Shown here: positions 25,201 to 39,210 of the stretch, piece after piece | Numbering within the stretch: the first letter of the stretch is position 1 | How the letters are laid out: each line of letters opens with the position of its first letter | NCBI RefSeq assembly: GCF_036898095.1 | Contig: NC_090750.1 | Span: 85,259,075 to 85,323,074 of the forward strand | Direction of reading: 5' to 3' | Length of the DNA stretch: 64,000 bases | Source: Palaemon carinicauda | Taxonomy: Eukaryota > Arthropoda > Malacostraca > Decapoda > Palaemonidae | Notes under the pieces: generated by a model | What the model was told of the DNA's origin: nothing | Seen by the model: the letters and a program-made list of their open reading frames with translations, nothing else | Database searches by the model: none | Made by a program: the position numbers and the translations under genes

Positions 25201-28200
25201 ATAACCTTCCTCTACATTTAAATATAATTGCCAGCATGACTTATGGAGTGATCAATAATATAATGCATGAATGGAATGCACAGATTTTGTGTTTAGCCAT
25301 CAAATTTTCATTACTAAACTACTTCAAATTGGATTTTCTGGCTTCCTGCTTAAGGAATATTTAATAAAATCCTGAGTTTCAAGTAGATTTTAACTAATAA
25401 TTCTGTTAATACCAGTCAGTTCACATATGGGAGAAACCAGGGTGTAGAAACTAGATATTGCTGTAACTATATAAAAATCTTGTCTTTTTCTGTCAGCCAC
25501 CTTTCCGTATCAATATGATGGGTATAATTAGTTACCTGGAATCTTAAATATAATGGCGTGGACAAGTCTGTATATAATTTTTATTTTTTATTTACACGTT
25601 TTACAAAATTTTTCCTTTGTCAAATAATCATTAAATCCTCAGATAGATTATATTGATAAGACAATTTTATAACATTTTATTTCTATACTACATTTTTATC
25701 ATCTTAAATAGATTGACATTAATTTACAAAGTAAATATTTACTATGCAGAACTCATTAATTCTGCATTCCTACTGCCCTTTGATTTACTGTACGCAATTG
25801 GCAGTTAAAATTGTGCAATAGGAAGGATGAGATCAAATGTACACAGATAAAAGCATCTCTTCTCAACATATTGTTATCACCTGCCATATCACTGTTCAAA
25901 CATCGCACCCTCAGCATATTGAGGATATTCTGGCTAATATATGTGAATTCATATCCAGGACTCCACAGTAAATCAGGCATTTTAATTAATTTGTTATACA
26001 GTGCAGTGCTAAACAGCATATGATCAGTGCCCAAGCCCCCTCTACACCCAAGCTAGGACCAAGAAGGGCCAGGCAATGGCTACTGATGACTCAGCAGATA
26101 GACTAATGCTACCCCAAACTGCCCCTCCTTAGCTCACAGGGATGGTGAGGTTGCAGCAACCAAAGAAACTAATGAGTTGGTGAGGTTGCAGCAACCAAAG
26201 AAACTAACGAGTTTGAGAGGGACTTGAACCCCAGTCTGGCGTTCACCAGTCAGGGACATTACCACATCAGCCACCACAACTAATGAATAAAGATAAATAG
26301 CACAATAAATATTGTAGAGTAATTCTGTCAATTTTATAGTGGTTTTGGTGGACAAAATTCTAAAAATTTTAGTTGCCAAGTTTGCCTAATGGACAACGGT
26401 TTATGCATTCACTCTTAACCAAAAATACTCATGATATTCATACCTAAGACATTGCAGTATGTGCTATGCACTGTACTAAAAATGTCTAAATAGACTAATA
26501 GGAAAAATAATAAAGATATAGCGCACTGGATAGGGAAGAGTGGAGGAGTCTTGTGGAGGCAGCTAAGGACATGGGCCAGGAGCCAGTAGAGCAAGTGAGT
26601 GAGTGATTTACAAAGTTACTTAACACACCTACGGACACACAAACAAGGGATGCCATTTACATAAAATCCATAATATTTCATGTTGGTGATAATGTAGCCA
26701 CCCCAAAAAATAAGGGTAAAAGCAGCTGTGTAGACATCGATAGGTCAGTCAACAGAAGTTGACAGGCTCATACCTCTCATTTATTTCAGCATCTTTATGC
26801 ATGTAAATGTAATGGGCTTTTTATCTCAACAATACTTTTTTGGGGGGAGGGTGACACCCCATCTTTGGGGCTGTCCAATAAGGAATGAAATCTGCTCAGA
26901 TGAAGTTTTGTATTTTTTATAAGTTGAGGTACTAATGTAGTTCAATTACTCATCTACATTTTTCAAAATTTGCTATAAAGCTTATATTAGCAGCCTCTAC
27001 CTAGTTTATAAACAATAAACCGGTCTTTTAATTTAGAAACTCAATAAAAACCTATTAATATCAATTAACCCTAATAAAGTAAATCTTGATTGAAGGGTTT
27101 GGCCTGTCAAAATATATGTAGAGCAATTTTATGAATAATTATGGTAAAACCAACACATTTAACACTAAGTAATGGATAAAATTTCTTAAAATATTTGTAT
27201 TGTAAGTACATACATACATACATACATATACCAAAGGCACTTCCCCCAATTTTGGGGGGTAGCCGACAACAACAAGAAACAAAACAAAAAGGGGACCTCT
27301 ACTCTCTACGTTCCTCCAGCCTAACCAGGGACTCAGCCGAGTTCAGCTGGTACTGCTAGGGTGCCACAGCCCAACCTCCCACATTTCCACCACAGATGAA
27401 GCTTCATACTGCTGAGTCCCCTACTGCTGCTACCTCCGCGGTCATCTAAGGCACCGGAGGAAGCAGCAGGGCCTACCGGAACTGCGTCACAATCGCTCGC
27501 CATTCATTCCTATTTCTAGCACGCTCTCTTGCCTCTCTCACATCTATCCTCCTATCACCCAGAGCTTTCTTCACACCATCCATCCACCCAAACCTTGGCC
27601 TTCCTCTTGTACTTCTCCCATCAACTCTTGCATTCATCACCTTCTTTAGCAGACAGCCATTTTCCATTCTCTCAACATGGCCAAACCACCTCAACACATT
27701 CATATCCACTCTAGCCGCTAACTCATTTCTTACACCCGTTCTCACCCTCACCACTTCGTTCCTAACCCTATCTACTCGAGATACACCAGCCATACTCCTC
27801 AGACACTTCATCTCAAACACATTCAATTTCTGTCTCTCCATCACTTTCATTCCCCACAACTCCGATCCATACATCACAGTTGGTACAATCACTTTCTCAA
27901 ATAGAACTCTCTTTACATTCATGCCCAATCCTCTATTTTTTACTACTCCCTTAACTGCCCCCAACACTTTGCAACCTTCATTCACTCTCTGACGTACATC
28001 TGCTTCCACTCCACCATTTGCTGCAACAACAGACCCCAAGTACTTAAACTGATCCACCTCCTCAAGTAACTCTCCATTCAACATGACTTTCAACCTTGCA
28101 CCACCTTCCCTTCTCGTACATCTCATAACCTTACTCTTACCCACATTAACTCTCAACTTCCTTCTCTCACACACCCTTCCAAATTCTGTCACTAGTCGGT

Positions 28201-31200
28201 CAAGCTTCTCTTCTGTGTCTGCTACCAGTACAGTATCATCCGCAAACAACAACTGATTTACCTCCCATTCATGATCATTCTCGCCTACCAGTTTTAATCC
28301 TCGTCCAAGCACTCTAGCATTCACCTCTCTCACCACTCCATCAACATACAAGTTAAACAGCCACGGCGACATCACACATCCCTGTCTCAGCCCCACTCTC
28401 ACCGGAAACCAATCGCTCACCTCATTTCCTATTCTAACACATGCTTTACTACCTGTGTAGAAACTTTTCACTGCTTGCAACAACCTTCCACCAACTCCAT
28501 ATAACCTCATCACATTCCACATTGCTTCCCTATCAACTCTATCATATGCTTTCTCCAGATCCATAAACGCAACATACACCTCCTTACCTTTTGCTAAATA
28601 TTTCTCGCATATCTGCCTAACTGTAAAAATCTGATTCATACAACCCCTACCTCTTCTAAAACCACCCTGTACTTCCAAGATTGCATTCTCTGTTTTATCC
28701 TTAATCCTATTAATCAGTATTCTACCATACACTTTTCCAACTACACTCAACAAACTAATACCTCTTGAATTACAACACTCATGCACATCTCCCTTACCCT
28801 TATATAGTGGTACAATACATGCACAGACCCAATCTACTGGTACCATTGACAACACAAAACACACATTAAACAATCTCACCAACCATTCAAGTACAGTCAC
28901 ACCCCCTTCCTTCAACATCTCAGCTTTCACACCATCCATACCCGATGCTTTTCCTACTCTTGTTTCATCTAGTGCTCTCCTCACTTCATCTATTGTAATC
29001 TCTCTCTCATTCTCATCTCCCATCACTGGCACCTCAACACCTGGAACCGCAATTATATCTGCCTCCCTATCATCCTCAACATTCAGCAAACTTTCAAAAT
29101 ATTCCGCCCACCTTTTCCTTGCCTCCTCTCCTTTTAACAACCTTCCATTTCCATCTTTCACTGTCTCTTCAATTCTTGCGCCGGCCTTCCTTACTCTCTT
29201 CACTTCTTTCCAAAACTTCTTCTTATTCTCTTCATATGACTGACCCAGTCCCTGACCCCACCTCAGGTCAGCTGCCCTCTTTGCCTCACGTACCTTGCGC
29301 TTTACTTCCACCTTTTGCTCTCTATATTTTTCATACTTCTCTATACTATTACTCTGCAGCCATTCTTCAAAAGCCCTCTTTTTCTCTTCCACTTTTACCT
29401 TCACTCCTTCATTCCACCATTCACTGCCCTTCCTCATGCTGCCTCCAACAACCTTCTTGCCACATACATCACTTGCAATCCCAACAAAATTTTCTTTTGC
29501 TAACTTCCACTCCTCCTCTAAATTACCAGTTTCTCTTACTCTCACCTCGTCATATGCCATTTTCAACCTTTCCTGATATTTACTCTTTACCCCCGGTTTT
29601 ATTAGCTCTTCAACCCTCACTAGCTCCCTTTTACATCCACCTACTCTATTCCCCCACTCTTTTGCTACAACTAATTTTCCTTCCACCAAAAAATGATCAG
29701 ACATACCGTTAGCCATACCCCTAAACACGTGCACGTCTTTCAATCTTCCAAACATTCTTTTAGTTATCAACACATAATCCATTAATGCCCTTTCTACTAC
29801 TCTTCCATTTGCCACTCTTACCCATGTATACTTATTTTTATCTTTCTTTTTAAAAAAGCTAGCACTTATTACCATCTCTTGTTCAACACACATATCTACC
29901 AGTCTCTCACCACTCTCATTTTCACCTGGTACGCCATATTTCCCAATGACACCTTCTACCTCTCCAGCACCCACTCTAGCATTTAAGTCACCCATAACAA
30001 CTACATAATTCCTTCTACCCAGTCCTTCTACACACCTAGTTAATTCATTCCAGAACTCATTCCGCTCTTCTTCACTTTTCTCACTACCTGGCCCATACGC
30101 ACTGACAAACGCCCAACATTCCCTACCCAACCTAACCCTTACCCACATTAACCTAGATGATATCTCCTTCCATTGTAAGTATCTTCTATAAATATTTGAA
30201 TAAATGAACAATTTACTTTACACTCTAAAGGGTTTAAACGTCACTCATGAATGCTAAAGGCAAGGGAAAGTGACAATGCCCTAAAAAATGACCAGTGTCA
30301 AGCTAGGGCCAGAGAGGACCAAACAATGGCTACTGATGATTCAACTCACTTTATTACTTTTATTCAGCGATTCACTGCCTCATTTGGAGATATGATTCGG
30401 TGTAATATAATTTCCAACATAAAAGTATATGGAGGTACTATACTTTCAAGGCATGAAAGAACTTTAGTGATCTAAATAAACAAGATAACTCACATATATC
30501 TCTGCTTCGGTCAGCATGGGACGGGCACACCATCGCAACGCTCTTCAGATCCATGGGAGCACCGTCGTACATTGCACAGGGAAAGTGATAGTACTTAGGA
30601 CATCCTGGTACCTAAGAAATCCAAGAATTAAATGAAATGAATTTACATGAAATAGGGTATTAAATTAGTGTATTAACCAAAACACTCTATACAACAGCTT
30701 TCATTAAGTTGTAGAGAAAATTAATTGAATTGAAGCTGAAATCTGGATATACCGTAATTTCTTGGCAGGTGTTATTAGTAATAAGGAAAAATTTCCCTTT
30801 CTACCACAGTGGTACAATGGGAAAAATTGTAACACTCAAAAATAGCATTCTTAACAAGAGGAAGAATAAAGGATAAAATCAATACTACCACTGTGGTAAA
30901 AAAAAGGTTAAAATCCTGTACCCTTTCTATTAATGTAATATTCCAGAAAGTGACATGTTTGAATGAAGCTTTTATTACTACACCATACTAATAAATAAGT
31001 CAATTGACAAGTATAACTTCAGTTATCAGAGAGAATAATAGAAAAGATAAAATAAGATGGTTATAAAAATTAGTTTAACCCGACCAACAAAGTAAAACTT
31101 TAAAAGGGAACTGAATGGAAAAGTTTGATACTGTACCTTGGAGGCACTGAACTTAGACTAAATAACACTAAATGCGTTCTCCATATTTGACTGGATAAAA

Positions 31201-33201
31201 ATTCAGAGAATTCAAATACCGTAATACAGTATATCACATAAAAAATTATACAGAACCCCTTAAAATAGTCCGCTGTGCTAATAAAAAATTATCATACTCA
31301 CTGATTTATAACAATAATCAACAGTACAAAATACACATACCTTGCATGGAATAGTTGCTCCAAACTTTTTACAAGATGCACATCTTTGGCTGGCACCAGC
31401 AACAACAGCTATATCCACTTTGTTTATGATATCATCACTGGTTAGCTCTACATTTGATGACCATAAACCACACATATAATGAACCAAGCAGTGACCTATA
31501 AAAAAATACATCAAAACAAAGATTTACTTCTAGTCAGTGCTTTACTGATATTATAAGTTAAAATGAACAGTTTTTGAGTTTCATCCTTGTTTATAAGAAA
31601 CTTTACATCTAAACAAAACTCTTAACCCTTTTACCCCCAAAGGACGTACTGGTACGTTTCACAAAAGCCATCCCTTTACCCCCATGGACGTACCGGTACG
31701 TCCTTGCAAAAAAATGCTATATTTTTGATAATTTTTTGAGAAAATTCAGGCATTTTCCAAGAGAATGAGACCAACCTGACCTCTCTATGACAAAAATTAA
31801 GGCTGTTAGAGCAATTCAAAAAAAATATACTGCAAAATGTGCTGGGAAAAAAATAACCCCCTGGGGGTTAAGGGTTGGAAATTTCTGGGGGTAATAGGGT
31901 TAAATAACAGCAAGAGGACTTTCACTCATAACACCATTAGAAAAACTAATCTTTCACCATATATTTTTTTATTAATATTGCTATTGGCAATACAGCACGA
32001 CCAAAAATACTAACCTCCCGATTCAAACAAGTAACCCACAGAGGGCTGTTCCTGATGACCTACAAGTGATATCTCATCCACTGGTTCTGGCAGTATCAGA
32101 TCTCCAATTTGTTTTCGAGGAGATTTCCCTTTGTCTCTGTATATGAAAAATAACAAAATGTTAAAAAGCTCAAAAATAAATCAGAAAAACAATTGAATAA
32201 TGGCAAATAAATTGTGCTAAAAATATCAACAGCTTAGAAAAGAAGTTTTCCTTCTATAGATTCTTATCTAAAAATAAAGAGGAATGTTATTACATTCACG
32301 TCCATGTAACAAAAAATTTTTTAAAGTCTCTCTCTCTCTATATCTTCATAACCATCAATTACCTACTTCTGAGGTAGTGTTGATATGCACAGATTTACTT
32401 ACAAAGTTTGTTCCAGTTTCCTAGTAATGTGAAACTATAAACTCCCACTCTTCTAATTACAATAATTTCATAAAAGTATTTTAATTAGAAATTTTATAAA
32501 TTTACACATTTATACATACTATACCACTCCAACCACAGCAGAGTATCAAGATGTCACCATTTAGTATAGCACCAAAATGTTGTAGTAATATGTAGTGACA
32601 TAAGGAATGGGATATCGAAAAATAACATGGTACATGATCCTGTACAAAACATTGACTGAAGAGAAGTCTTCAAACTGGCAGTAGGCAAGCGGAAAAGAAA
32701 GTAAATTTTTATACAGATGTGAAGGAAGGCTAAAAGTCCAGAGGAAAAGGCAGAGGAAAGTTGCGAGCAAAGACAATAGAAACTCAAAAAAGCATTTGAA
32801 AAATATTCAAGGTAGCAATGTGATAGAGGATAGGTATAAGAGAAAAAATATTGAGATATAAAACCATTTTAAAAATATCAAACTTAACTTTACATGCAAG
32901 CTGATCAATCATATTGAGCCCCATTCGCCTCCTCAGAAGTACTGAGAGACAAGGTTTTACATTCCAGACAAAAAGTGAAAGTTCAGTAATGGGGCAGGGG
33001 ACCCATTACTAGGAATTAATTTTCCCCGAGTTCATGCATGTTGGATACAAGACAGCAAGAAAAGAGAGGTTGGGAGGTGGAGAAACAACTGGTAATTGAG
33101 TTACTATAAAAATTAACTTTTTCATTCTAAACTCTCAATTTATTTTCATCACAACCTTACCTAGCATTTGTACTTTATATGCAATACAGGAAGGATATAC
33201 A

Positions 33202-33283
<82 letters not shown>

Positions 33284-36200
33284 ATGTTTGTCCCAAATAT
33301 TTAAAGGTTACTGGGGATGTAACTTATATGTGCAAATCAATATATGGCAATTGACACTTATTTGCATTCTAATGTATCAATGAGTATATGTAAGCTACTT
33401 AAATGTAATTCATTAAATCTAAACCTTAAATTACTAATACAGTAAAGTAATTGGTCTTTGAAAGACTTTGTGGTCCTTATTCATTTAGGAAAATTAATAC
33501 TATTTAATTTCAACTCATTTTATACCTCTTACCTCACTGAAAAGATAAATTTTCCAAGGTTACCGAATCAACGTCTTTTTTTTTGTATGCTAAACTAGTT
33601 GAGTAAGAACGACACTTACAGTTCAGCATCAGGAGAGGTCACAGGAAGGCCCATTTAACACCAATCTTTATTTAAATACAGTATCCCCCTTATCTGAATT
33701 ATGATGAATATTTTAAAATACATACTCTCGTAATGAGGAAGTAAGTTTGCTTTAGTCCCTCAGTAACACAACCTGTATTTTGTAATTCCATAATAAAAAA
33801 CACTAAAAAAAAAAAAATCATAAACTAAACTGGATTTATGAATTTGGGTCATATGGGCTTATGAATTTAGGTTATGACCCGACACAGGATCTCGGAAAGA
33901 CATCCAGCTCCGAGGGGCGACTGGGAGGAAAACATCATAGTTGCCCCAATATAAATGTTAGGCGAGAGGTTGGACGGCGACAATGAAGAAATTAAGCGAG
34001 AAAGGAGGTAAAGTACAATGGCTACAGTGCACCGAGTGAGGTTAAATGAAAAAGAACTGCCGATTCTACTAATATGCTTACATCAAACTAGAGGAAAAAG
34101 CCCAGGAGTTAGTTCCGAAACATTGAGTGAAGGAGTGAGATCCAAGAAATTTATTAAAAGGGACAAACCTCCTATAGCTTCATCCACTGGAAGAAATTCG
34201 ACACACTCAAGATATGTTCCAATGAAGTCAACATACAGCATTTGACAGAAAAACTTAATGACCTTATATTATGTCAAAGGATAAGAAATTTCATATGTCT
34301 TTTCCCTTATGCTATTTTTTTTTTTTTAAATGTGGTTAACAAAGGCTGAATGGTAGAATTTTTCCTATACTTTTTTCCATGCTATTAGCCTATACAGCTA
34401 TGGCTCACTTAAGTTTAGATAATGAAAAGCTTCATGGTATATTTAATTAAATGACCTTTACACTATTAGCCTAAGCTATTGTTCTTGTTTTTGCATTTGG
34501 TCAAAGTCAGAGGATTAAACTTTTACTTTAATTTTATTCATGATATTGGTTTAATAAGCATAAATATTGCTTTAGTTTAGAGAATGGTTTAATTTCAAGT
34601 ATGAATAAAGGTTTGTTGGCTTGTTTGATAGTTTTTGGATTGAATATGTTAGCCTAACCCATGTACATTTAAGAAAAAAGAAAATATCAAGTACCACTAC
34701 ATTATTCTCTCTATCCAGATTCAAACCTATTTTTTGTATTACAATGGATGAAGCAGTGAAAAAAATTATAAGATATGCATACACGAAGTCTAATAAATGA
34801 AGACAAACATTGGCTTTTTTCACTGACAACCAGTTTAAAGTTTGTTAACTGGTCTAATATATCTGTAATAATATAATAAAAATTTATTTTTGATAAGTTT
34901 AATTTTTATTTGTGATTTGCAATAAAAAATTAGCCTCTACTAAAGAAAATAACCTATTCACCAATAAAATATATCTATGTAATAAAATTGGAGAGGCTAA
35001 ACAAAAATAATAGTGACACCTGGTAAAATCATAAAATTATTTTCCCCTATATATGTCTTTTTAAAACAATTACGTAAACACCTTTGTGTATTTCAACTAT
35101 AAATGAAAAAACCTTTATGAGTCCTACAACTAGTACATTACAGCACAATATGCCCAACCTTACCAGTTATAAAAGATTCATTTACTGTATTTGAAGGGCT
35201 ATTTATAGGTTTTGAATCTAATATAAAATATTCCCATGACGTATGTTTGGCCTTTAAACAATTAATTTGAATTTCTAGCACGGGGAAAATATTAGTGATG
35301 ACTTTAGATGAAATTTTTGGTACAATATTCCAGGAAAAAAATTACAATTTAAAAGGGCCGAACATCAATTTAAAGAACAAAAACTCTAATTCCTTTATCC
35401 TTGATAATGAAATTTGTCAACAAGAAACTGCCTAGTCTTTGACTGAGATATAAACTTCTTTATAAATATAAAACTACTTTTGCTAGGCTGAATTTGGGGT
35501 ATGATTAAGTTAAAAATGTGACTGCTATGGCCCATTCCAGGGTTCACAATAAACTATTTGAACCCATAAGCCTGAAATGTGGGTCATAATTGTTCTGCGA
35601 ATTCCTCAAGCGGCAAATGCACTGCGTTCAACTGGTGAAAACTATACTTTGAACAAGAATTAAGAATCAAGAAAAATTAGGCTTGATTCTTTAAGCTTAT
35701 ATGCATGAGGTGCTTAAGCAACAAGCACAAAAAATTTTAAAAGCCCTGGATACAAAGCAAATTTACCTTATAACTGCTTTAGATGTGGGAAATCTGAGCA
35801 TCATGGGGCTATGTGTCCTGAGAATTTCAGAGTGGCGCCTGAAAAGAAATTGTTTAATTGCCAGACTGGATCTGATGTGATAATACCAGACCACATCATT
35901 TGTGTGTTAGTCGTGGTAAAATATCTTTTGTGTGTACTTTTCCTTTGGATAACTTTGGATACAGCATTTAGTACTACTAATGAACTATTGTCTGAAAAGG
36001 AAGTAGCCCTCATACATCTTGAATAGTGTAACCTCATCTGGAAAATCTGCCTGAAAAAATAAAATGTTTAACTACCTGTTGATATCAAAATAGCCTTGAG
36101 GTTGTGAAATAAAATTTATAATTTTTTTTACAGAAAATTTCATGATTCCCTTCAGATCTGAGGATAAAATGAAATGAAGCGCATCCCACAAGTAAACTGT

Positions 36201-36805
36201 GTTCGCTAACTCGATCAAGATCAAAGAATGAAGCAAGATTTATATATTGTTGCGCTACAGTTACTAGTTTTTTTTTACAATTCCTTATTAGAAGTTTAAA
36301 GATACTTTTTAAGATAAGAATAAGGTTATAAGGCTGATTTTATTAATGAATCCTAAAACTCTTGGTAAACAAGAACCTACTATCAATTTCCAATGGGTAC
36401 CAATCTGATTTCAATTTCACCCTCTTCGGGTATTTTTTCTTGATTACAATGTTGAATATGGACTGGATACTTTTTAAATGCTAGAGTTTATAGGAATTAA
36501 TGATAGTCCTTTTTATGAAAAAAGCATGTAAACAATCTAATTTCTTATAAGGGTGTTCACTATCATATGGAGCTACCTTGGAAGAATTCCATAAAGCCAG
36601 TCCAATTTTCAAATTCCTTTATCAGTTGCCGAATGTACAACAATCTTGAGGCTAAAGGTATGGTTGAAAGATATGAGGATATATCTAATTAACTAGTAAC
36701 TGTTGGCATCACACAGCCAATTGGAGGAGGAGGAGGAGGAGGAGGAGGAGGAGGAGGAGGAGGAGGAGGAGGAGGAGGAGGAGGAGGAGGAGGAGGAGGA
36801 GGAGG

Positions 36806-36902
<97 letters not shown>

Positions 36903-39112
36903 CAATCCCAATATGGATACAACCCACCATTACCCAGTAATGAAAACTGATGTAATAATAACTACCTAATTTACAGGTATTAACATTTGGTTAAGGTATA
37001 TTGAATGGTTCTAATGTATATGGCAGTACAGTATTTCATTGTGGTTACACTGTAGCTTCATAAAGAGATTTAATGTGGTGATTTGTAAGGTTTAGAACAA
37101 ATTAGGCAATTTGATGTGAAATGTGACTCAACACGAAAAAATCACTTTACGAAAGCCACTTCAGAACGAATTAATTTTGTGTTGTCTGAGGCATTACTGT
37201 ACTACCATATGTCCTACTTGTAAAAAGCGATTAAAAGGACAGCTGCTGCCTCGAAGTCTTGCTCTTTAGCAAAAGGCAAAGGCTAAACTGCTGCCTTGCA
37301 GTTGGACTATATAGTCTAAGGTTAGGCACACTACCAATAATTGTGGTTGACGACTGCAAGGGCATTTCCTTCTAACAAACCTCTGACAAATTATAAACCA
37401 TGCCTGATACTTTTAGAGAGAGCATCAGGCAACCGACCCCTTCATGTAGGGATAACAGTACGAAAAAATTAAGTAGAGTAATTCATAAATGGATTGTATG
37501 TTGTGTGCACTATACAAAATCCGACTTAAGATGAAAATAGAATCATACCACGGCATTGGAACGGCTCCCCATCATAACGTGGGGATCTTCTGCATTACAT
37601 CATAAAACGAGTAAATTATGAATAAAAGAATGAAATCATAGAGTTAGGTGAAAGATCTACATTTTCATAAGATTAATAAGGGAATACTGTATACAGTGCA
37701 TCATCACTGAGGATGAGATAAAATAAACTCAATGGTTTCATGATGCAAACCATATTTCTCAATAAAAAACCATTAGGCCAAATCGTAAGTTGCCACATCC
37801 TCCATGAATGGAGTCCAGTCGCATCAAGAAGTCAAAATAAATGGCCCTGCTTCAACTGAAGTGACCTGATTAGGCTAATGCCCTATAGCTCATTCTATCT
37901 TTCTCCCTTCAAAGATCAAATATATGTGGGAATGGGAGCCAGGTTAAAGTTCCCTTATGGGCTTGTATATTGAAAATGTTCTTTATATCTTAAAACCACT
38001 GCATGTTCAATAACATCTCAAACATAAGTTTCCTGGATATCCATTGAAACTAGGCAGATTAGAGTAATGCACCTCTGGAATGAGTTAGACTGGATATCGT
38101 GGACATATAGATCAGGAATTTTGATAGATCAAAGGCCAGTGAGGTGTTGTGTGTTCTTGATGAGAGAATAGTAAAGCAATGTCTGATATCTCTTGAAGGG
38201 TTATGGTCTTCAAGCTGGTACAGGTAACACATAAGACCAGTGGTCCCCATTTAGATAAAAATGAGCGCCGATTGATCACTGTCCTGCCATTCCAGCAGTG
38301 GGAATGGCTATTTCTTTGATGTGCTGAAAAGCTTCTATATGTGAATATTGCACACACTTATGAGCCTTGATCCTTGGCCGGGTTATGTCCTGCCAGGAAG
38401 GAGTAATGTAAGTTTTGATGAATGCTTGACTGATTCAGAAAAAAATAGTCATTGAAGGCTGGTACCCCAGAAAAACCTTAAAGGTTGTGATGAAGATGCT
38501 GTAGTTCTGAGCTACTCCCTTGCTATAACATGCATGAGCAAAGAGTATAGCCCTTCACTACAGGCAATCTGTTTCGCAACACTAGACTAGCCTTCATGAG
38601 TGACAAGCTCAAGCATATGGAAATATCTTGAAAGATTATATAAAGTTATAAACTTTACATGAACCCAGTGAAATTCTATTATAAAAGTGTTCACATCACT
38701 GTGCAGCAATTGATAGTAGTAAACAGGGGAGTTACCATGAAACACAACTCTGGAATCAGGCCTTTTCAGATAAATGAAAATAAGTATGAAACAGGCTAAC
38801 ACCCATAGAAAAATAAAAGAATGAAAACTTGAACGAAAGATGATTGACACAAGTTTAGCGATACACATGCAGACTGAGAGATGTTAATCTCACCAAGTAA
38901 CACGACAATGCAGCACAGCATAAACCAGATCAGCTTGAATCAATTCGAGTCAAGATATTGAGACGAAGGAACTCGCTGACTTTTTTATAATGAGACTGAA
39001 CACTTTCACAGCAAATAAGCAACATGAGATCAATGGGTTGCACTGAACAATTAAGTTTTATGAAATCTGTATTTTCTTGCCCCAAATAAGGAACAATGAC
39101 ACTACGAGTTTT

Positions 39113-39210
<98 letters not shown>

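Noticed and set aside
26134..26379. 81-codon minus-strand frame
   Set aside because: It overlaps the SINE and its 36-bp duplication; translation of a polymerase III repeat.
29119..29712. 197-codon plus-strand frame rich in Leu, Pro and Ser
   Set aside because: It is the antisense shadow of the RTE-like polyprotein and shows no protein signature of its own.
36689..36969. Long open frames of poly-Glu/Arg, poly-Ser/Leu and poly-Pro
   Set aside because: They are translations of the (GGA)n(GA)n microsatellite in different frames, with no unique sequence.
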